A DNA stretch of 64,000 bases from Candidatus Saccharimonadota bacterium (GTDB lineage Bacteria > Patescibacteriota > Saccharimonadia > Saccharimonadales > Saccharimonadaceae): the NCBI GenBank assembly GCA_027492255.1, contig JAPUFB010000003.1:77889-141888 (forward strand). The letters are read 5' to 3'. This document shows positions 60,260-64,000 of the stretch, in pieces. Position 1 is the stretch's first letter; each line of letters begins with the position of its first letter. A program made the position numbers and the translations under genes. The notes beneath the pieces were generated by a model. That model was not told where the DNA came from and did not search any database. It was given only the letters and a program-made list of their open reading frames with translations.

Positions 60260-62101
60260 ATGAATAAAATATTGTCTTTTTTTAAGCACTATACTATTTT
60301 TGCAGTAACAATTGCCGTAGCCGTCACGGCAAGCCTATTATATCTTTTCGGTTTTATTAGTATCGCCAAATGGTTTGTCACTGGGTATAGCCTTATTGTT
60401 GCACTTAAGATGTTTATTGAAATGGTAGATGAATTGCGGCATGGTGCGTGGGGTGTTGATATTCTCGCGATCGCCGCAATACTCGCAACCAATGCAGTGG
60501 GCGAATACTGGGCCGCGCTGGTTATCGTTCTTATGCTCACTGGCGGAGAAGCACTTGAGGATTTCGCTAGTAAGCGTGCTCAGGCCGAGCTTACTGCTCT
60601 CATGGAGCGTGCACCGAAGCTTGCACATATAGTAAAAAATAAGAAAACCGTCGATGTCGCAATCGACGAAGTTGTTATTGGCGATACGGTTCTTGTCCTA
60701 CCGGGTGAAGTTATTCCAATTGACGGCATTATTATCGACGGCAGCTCACTAGTCGACGAATCATCACTTACCGGTGAGAGTGAGCCGGTGGAGAAGAATG
60801 AGGATGCGGAAGTCTCGAGCGGTACTGTAAATGGCGAATCTCCTCTGACGCTTCGTACACTCCATGCCGCCAAAGATAGCCAATACGCACAGATTGTCGA
60901 ACTTGTTAAGGCAGCGAGCGATTCACGAGCACCCTTCGTTCGTCTCGCTGATCGTTATGCTGTCCCGTTTACGATCATCTCTTTTGTTATTGCCGGTATC
61001 GCATGGTATGTATCTGGTGAGGCAATTCGCTTCGCGGAAGTCCTTGTCGTTGCAACACCTTGCCCACTCCTTCTTGGGGCACCGATTGCGATGATCAGTG
61101 GAATGAGCCGGGCCGCGAAGCACGGAATCATCGTTAAAAGCGGTGCAGTCCTTGAACAACTCTCGCGCGTTAAGTCGGCCGCTTTTGACAAAACTGGAAC
61201 TCTCACGGAAAACCAGCTGAAAGTAGCTGAGATTATCCCCGCAAAAGGCGTCAAGGCAGTCGATGTCTTACGATTAGCTGCAAGTGTCGAACAGTTCTCT
61301 GTTCATATGACGGCAAAAGCTATGGTTGAAGAAGCAATGAAGCAAGGGATTACGTTGCTTGCTATTAATAACCCAGAAGAAACACCTGGCAAAGGTATTG
61401 TTGCGTTCCATAACAATAAAAAAGTTTTAGCAGGTAGACGCAATCTACTGAGTGATGAAGGAATTGTCGAAAGTGATATTCCTCATACTTCACACACCGC
61501 AACACATCTGGCTGTTGATGGTACGTATTATGGTGCTGTTACATTCTCTGACACTGTTCGCAGTAATAGTAAAAGTGTCCTCACACGCCTTAAGTCTCTT
61601 GGTATCACTCGTCTCGTAATGGTAACTGGTGACAATAAAGGTACAGCGGAAAAAGTGGCCTATGAGGTTGGCATCGATGAAGTTCATGCTGAATGTTTAC
61701 CAAAAGATAAAGTTAAAATCATACAAGAACTAAGCCCTAGTCCAACTATGATGACGGGAGATGGCGTGAACGATGCACCTGTTCTGGCTGTCAGTGATGT
61801 TGGTATCGCAATGGGTGCGCGTGGTGCAACCGCAGCTAGCGAATCAGCCGACGTCGTTATATTGCTCGACGATATCTCAAAGGCAGCTGATGCGGTATTC
61901 ATCGCTCAACGAACAATTCATGTTGCACTCCAGAGTATTCTAATAGGTATTGCGATCAGTGTTATCCTCATGCTTATTGCTGCCACAGGATTAATCCCAG
62001 CCGTCGTCGGTGCAGGTCTCCAGGAAGTTGTTGATGTTGTCGTAATTATCAATGCACTGCGTGCCCATGGTAGCTGGGGTAAAGAGGATATACTTGCATG
62101 A
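60260..62101 (+). CDS. P1B-type heavy-metal-translocating ATPase with TPCP motif
   Basis: 613 aa. P-type ATPase with VDESSLTGESEP (actuator), DKTGTLTENQ (phospho-Asp), VTGDNKGTAEK and MMTGDGVNDAPVLA. The membrane metal-site motif is ATPCPLLLGAP instead of the usual CPC, the TPCP type of P1B-5 proteins linked to Ni, Co or Fe export. There is no N-terminal metal-binding domain and no C-terminal hemerythrin. The usual SEHP motif is degenerate (FSVHMTAKA). TATAAT lies 8 nt upstream. It overlaps the ATP-grasp gene by 4 nt, so the two are co-translated. Confidence 0.88.
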   Translation: MNKILSFFKHYTIFAVTIAVAVTASLLYLFGFISIAKWFVTGYSLIVALKMFIEMVDELRHGAWGVDILAIAAILATNAVGEYWAALVIVLMLTGGEALEDFASKRAQAELTALMERAPKLAHIVKNKKTVDVAIDEVVIGDTVLVLPGEVIPIDGIIIDGSSLVDESSLTGESEPVEKNEDAEVSSGTVNGESPLTLRTLHAAKDSQYAQIVELVKAASDSRAPFVRLADRYAVPFTIISFVIAGIAWYVSGEAIRFAEVLVVATPCPLLLGAPIAMISGMSRAAKHGIIVKSGAVLEQLSRVKSAAFDKTGTLTENQLKVAEIIPAKGVKAVDVLRLAASVEQFSVHMTAKAMVEEAMKQGITLLAINNPEETPGKGIVAFHNNKKVLAGRRNLLSDEGIVESDIPHTSHTATHLAVDGTYYGAVTFSDTVRSNSKSVLTRLKSLGITRLVMVTGDNKGTAEKVAYEVGIDEVHAECLPKDKVKIIQELSPSPTMMTGDGVNDAPVLAVSDVGIAMGARGATAASESADVVILLDDISKAADAVFIAQRTIHVALQSILIGIAISVILMLIAATGLIPAVVGAGLQEVVDVVVIINALRAHGSWGKEDILA

Positions 62102-62889
62102 TCGGTGAGTTTATTGTCGATAGATATGCTCCAAAAATCGTCAGCGATCTTTGCGCTCAGCACGGCATTAGTGTCAAAACTTTTTCTGATGATTGGATCG
62201 TCAGGATGCAGAAAGATGATCACACGGAGTGGTTGATTGGATACAGTTTTAGCCTTAATAGTGCCGGCGGCAGTCGGATCGCCGAAGATAAGGTTGCCAC
62301 ATATCTGATATTACAAGACGCAAACCTCCCTGCTATCGACCACTATCTTACCCGGACATACCCTGGTGAAATGATCACTATGGACTATTTATCTGAAGTA
62401 CCAAAAGCCTCGGCATATGTTTTAAAACCACTCATGGGCTCAAGTGGACGCGGCATCATAAAACAGTCTTCGCTAGAGGAGGTTGTAAGCACGGTAAATA
62501 AATCTTCTAGCACGCGAGATGCTATTTCACCCTACTATGACATTCGAAGCGAAAAACGTTTTATCATACTTGACGGAGAACTGCTACTTGCAATTGAAAA
62601 AATAAATCCCCAAACCATTGATGGAGTCTTGTTCTACAACCTTGGCCAAGGTGCTGTACCCGTCACAATTGAAGCAACTGATTTCGAACTTGATCTTGCG
62701 CGCAATGCGGCGAAGGCCTGTTCTTTGCGCGTTGCGGCTGTTGATATCGTAACCTTAGCCGATGGATCGCAGCGCATACTTGAAGTTAATAGCGGATTTA
62801 TGCTCGAACATTACATGCGGCATAGCCCTGAAAATCTTGAGCGTGGACGTGATGTCTACGAAAAAATTATCGATCGACTGTTTGCATAG
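62098..62889 (+). CDS. ATP-grasp family ligase
   Basis: 263 aa. RimK/glutathione-synthetase-like ATP-grasp: SAYVLKPLMGSSGRGIIKQS (Lys and Gly-rich loop, about 103-122), RFIILDGELLLAIEKI, AAVDIVTLADGSQRILEVNSG (metal-binding Glu and Asn near the end). It would join an acid to an amine or thiol using ATP. The substrate is unknown. ATGA overlap with the metal-ATPase gene suggests a linked role, possibly making a metal chelator or modifying a protein; this is inference. Confidence 0.82.
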   Translation: MIGEFIVDRYAPKIVSDLCAQHGISVKTFSDDWIVRMQKDDHTEWLIGYSFSLNSAGGSRIAEDKVATYLILQDANLPAIDHYLTRTYPGEMITMDYLSEVPKASAYVLKPLMGSSGRGIIKQSSLEEVVSTVNKSSSTRDAISPYYDIRSEKRFIILDGELLLAIEKINPQTIDGVLFYNLGQGAVPVTIEATDFELDLARNAAKACSLRVAAVDIVTLADGSQRILEVNSGFMLEHYMRHSPENLERGRDVYEKIIDRLFA

Positions 62890-62925
62890 ATTTTACACTC
62901 ATGCATCTGATATACTAATTCTCAC

Positions 62926-63000
62926 GCGGGTGTAGTACAGCGGTTAGTATACAAGTTTTCCAAACTTGGGATCGGAGTTCGATTCTCCGCACCCGCACCA
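62926..63000 (+). tRNA. tRNA-Gly (UCC)
   Basis: Acceptor GCGGGTG/CACCCGC, anticodon stem CAAGT/ACTTG with loop TTTCCAA (anticodon TCC), T-arm CGGAG-TTCGATT-CTCCG, encoded CCA. TATACT at 62911-62916 gives a start about 4 nt before the tRNA. Confidence 0.96.
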
Positions 63001-63037
63001 ATTAAAGAATCGACCTTCTGGTCGGTTTTTTAATTGG
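62998..63037 (+). terminator. tRNA-Gly terminator that includes the CCA end
   Basis: CCAATTAAA/TTTAATTGG outer stem and CGACC/GGTCG inner stem with TTCT loop, T6 on the 3' arm. CCA forms its base. Confidence 0.86.
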
Positions 63038-63149
63038 TATGAGATAAGAATCGAACTCAGATCTTTTTGCGAAGCAAAAATAGATCGGGGTTCGTGTAGC
63101 GAGCGAAGCGAGCGGAAATAGTGAGCGAAGCGACCGCCTTCTCCGCACC
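63037..63149 (+). repeat. tRNA-like relic and tRNA-Gly 3' copy with 44-bp insert
   Basis: On the minus strand 63037-63066 reads as the 3' end of a tRNA (GAGTTCGATTCTT then ...CCA), apparently a relic. It is followed by a GATCT.../...AGATC hairpin. At 63087-63149 a copy of the tRNA-Gly T-arm and acceptor start (GGGGTTCG then TTCTCCGCACC) is interrupted in the T-loop by the 44-bp insert 63095-63138. That insert is 42/44 identical to 42071-42114 (reverse complement). Confidence 0.82.
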
Positions 63150-63199
63150 TATACAACAGAAGTTACCAAGTACTCCTTTTTATTTGCTATGATTATCCT

Positions 63200-63685
63200 A
63201 TGCCTTATTCGCAAAAATATACCATACTCGCATTCTTACAGCCTAAGATAGTCGGCGATGAATTTCAGATGACCGAATGGCCGCTGCATGTGACACTTGC
63301 AGACGTGTTTGCAATCAACATGACCGAGGATCTAAAAGCCGCATTAAGGACACTGCTCACAAATGAGTTGGCCGTTTCCACAAAAGCCAGTAGAGATACA
63401 ACACTTGGTGAAACATCTGTAGTATTACTTGAAAAAAATAAGGCACTACTTAGCCTCCATACTCGCATAATTGACTTACTGCAGTCTCATGGAGCAATAT
63501 TTAACAGTCCTGAATTTACTCGTGATGGTTTCCTACCTCACTGCACAATACAAAAATCAGCTCGACTACGTGAGGGTGATGTCGTTACTATTTCGACAAT
63601 ATCCCTCATAGATATGTTTCCTGATCGTGATTGGACGAAACGAAAAGTGCTGCAAAATTATACATTGAAACAAGAAAAGCATTAA
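63200..63685 (+). CDS. 2H phosphoesterase (2'-5' RNA ligase-like)
   Basis: 161 aa. The two catalytic H-x-T motifs of the LigT/2H fold are visible: WPLHVTLAD (about residues 28-36) and FLPHCTIQ (about 113-120). Such enzymes act on 2',3'-cyclic phosphates or 2'-5' linkages in RNA. TATGAT ends 6 nt before ATG 63200, a leaderless-type start. Convergent with the Clp gene. The substrate is unknown; location next to tRNA-Gly may be coincidence. Confidence 0.85.
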   Translation: MPYSQKYTILAFLQPKIVGDEFQMTEWPLHVTLADVFAINMTEDLKAALRTLLTNELAVSTKASRDTTLGETSVVLLEKNKALLSLHTRIIDLLQSHGAIFNSPEFTRDGFLPHCTIQKSARLREGDVVTISTISLIDMFPDRDWTKRKVLQNYTLKQEKH

Positions 63686-63708
63686 TAGCCGGGCTGTCTT
63701 CTGGAGAT

Positions 63709-64000
63709 TTACTTTACAGCTTCAGGTATATCTTTTTCGGTCAGATGAACGATTTCACCTGGTTGAACTTCGCCGGAGAGCATGCGTTTGGCTATCGTAT
63801 TTTCCACGACCTTCTGAACAATGCGGCGCATTGGACGGGCTCCAAGACGAGGATCGTTGCCTTTCGTAACCAGCCAACTACGAAGCGATGCATCAATAGT
63901 CACTTTCACTTTTTGCGGTTCGAGTGTTTCGTTTATACCTTCTAGTATTAGGTCAACGATCTGCTCTAACTCAACCGGCTTCAGTGGACGGAATAGAACA
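63709..64000 (-). CDS. ClpA/ClpB-family AAA+ ATPase, C-terminal end only
   Basis: 96 residues of an open frame entering from the right edge. VLFRPLKPVELEQIVDLIL (arginine-finger/sensor region) and NDPRLGARPMRRIVQKVVEN (sensor-2 Gly-Ala-Arg) are the C-terminal D2 small domain of Clp/Hsp100 unfoldases. Too little is visible to choose between ClpB (disaggregase) and ClpC (protease partner); no ClpP-binding loop can be judged. Confidence 0.88.
   Translation of the reverse strand, partial: VLFRPLKPVELEQIVDLILEGINETLEPQKVKVTIDASLRSWLVTKGNDPRLGARPMRRIVQKVVENTIAKRMLSGEVQPGEIVHLTEKDIPEAVK

Noticed and set aside
63037-63149. tRNA gene with an intron in the T-loop
   Set aside because: The sequence lacks a 5' acceptor strand, D-arm and anticodon arm, and the 3' end is not CCA, so it is not an intron-containing tRNA.

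Overview
The window is one chromosomal contig segment of a small-genome bacterium. It is most consistent with a member of Candidatus Saccharibacteria (TM7, Candidate Phyla Radiation), read with the standard code 11. This is an inference from several things: short versions of core enzymes (635-aa alanyl-tRNA synthetase, 492-aa methionyl-tRNA synthetase), the Actinobacteria-like neighbourhood of metG, tatD, a resuscitation-factor-like gene and rsmA, low genomic complexity, sortase-type surface proteins, and a cell-wall gene set. No rRNA is present. Two genes are cut by the window edges: a secreted protein at the left and a Clp ATPase at the right.

Layout. 1-6.5 kb: secreted beta-helix-like protein, DedA, uvrA, a small membrane protein and exonuclease I. 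6.5-9.2 kb: an accessory island of four independent, GC-rich, minus-strand transcription units: a 68-aa Cys-rich secreted peptide, a ~305-nt structured RNA, a ~1-kb structured RNA and a 201-aa coiled-coil protein. Three of these share a promoter cassette and two share near-identical terminators. 9.3-17.1 kb: PaaX/Cas2-fold regulator, obg, LysM-CHAP hydrolase, and the operon pilM-like / 544-aa membrane protein / ruvX / mltG. 17.2-29.8 kb: a tightly packed minus-strand run of twelve genes (rpf-like, rsmA, yfiH, metG, tatD, two unknowns, iscS, ydcF, mnmA, 620-aa unknown, alaS) joining translation, tRNA thiolation and cell-wall remodelling. 29.9-36.7 kb: pcrA helicase, then tpiA with an acidic membrane protein, pgk and pyk (lower glycolysis). 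36.8-41.7 kb: large surface protein, DEAD-box helicase with a hairpin over its ribosome-binding site, two unknowns.

41.7-43.2 kb is a second accessory region: a plus-strand structured RNA, tRNA-Glu with an adjacent broken copy carrying a 44-bp insert, and a GC-rich two-gene unit that includes a 39-aa basic microprotein. 43.3-46.2 kb: umuDC and a second surface protein. 46.2-54 kb: histidine kinase, acyltransferase-like protein, stand-alone receiver, folD, membrane proteins and tRNA-Lys. 54-64 kb: tRNA-Arg with a partial copy, murB, glyA, an HTH-MurA fusion with a perfect operator-like dyad at its start, sortase, tRNA-His/tRNA-Arg, a P-type ATPase with an ATP-grasp partner, tRNA-Gly with a second copy of the 44-bp element, a 2H phosphoesterase and the Clp fragment.

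Two organising themes recur. First, most housekeeping genes have a -10 hexamer only 6-10 nt before the start codon and no Shine-Dalgarno sequence, which predicts leaderless mRNAs. Surface proteins and the GC-rich accessory units instead have leaders and clear ribosome-binding sites. Second, the accessory units (coding and noncoding) carry a perfect GC-rich hairpin near the 3' end, separate from or part of the terminator. The best candidates for an undescribed system are the 6.5-9.2 kb island with its two large RNAs, the 44-bp element inside tRNA T-loop copies, and the putatively self-regulating HTH-MurA.
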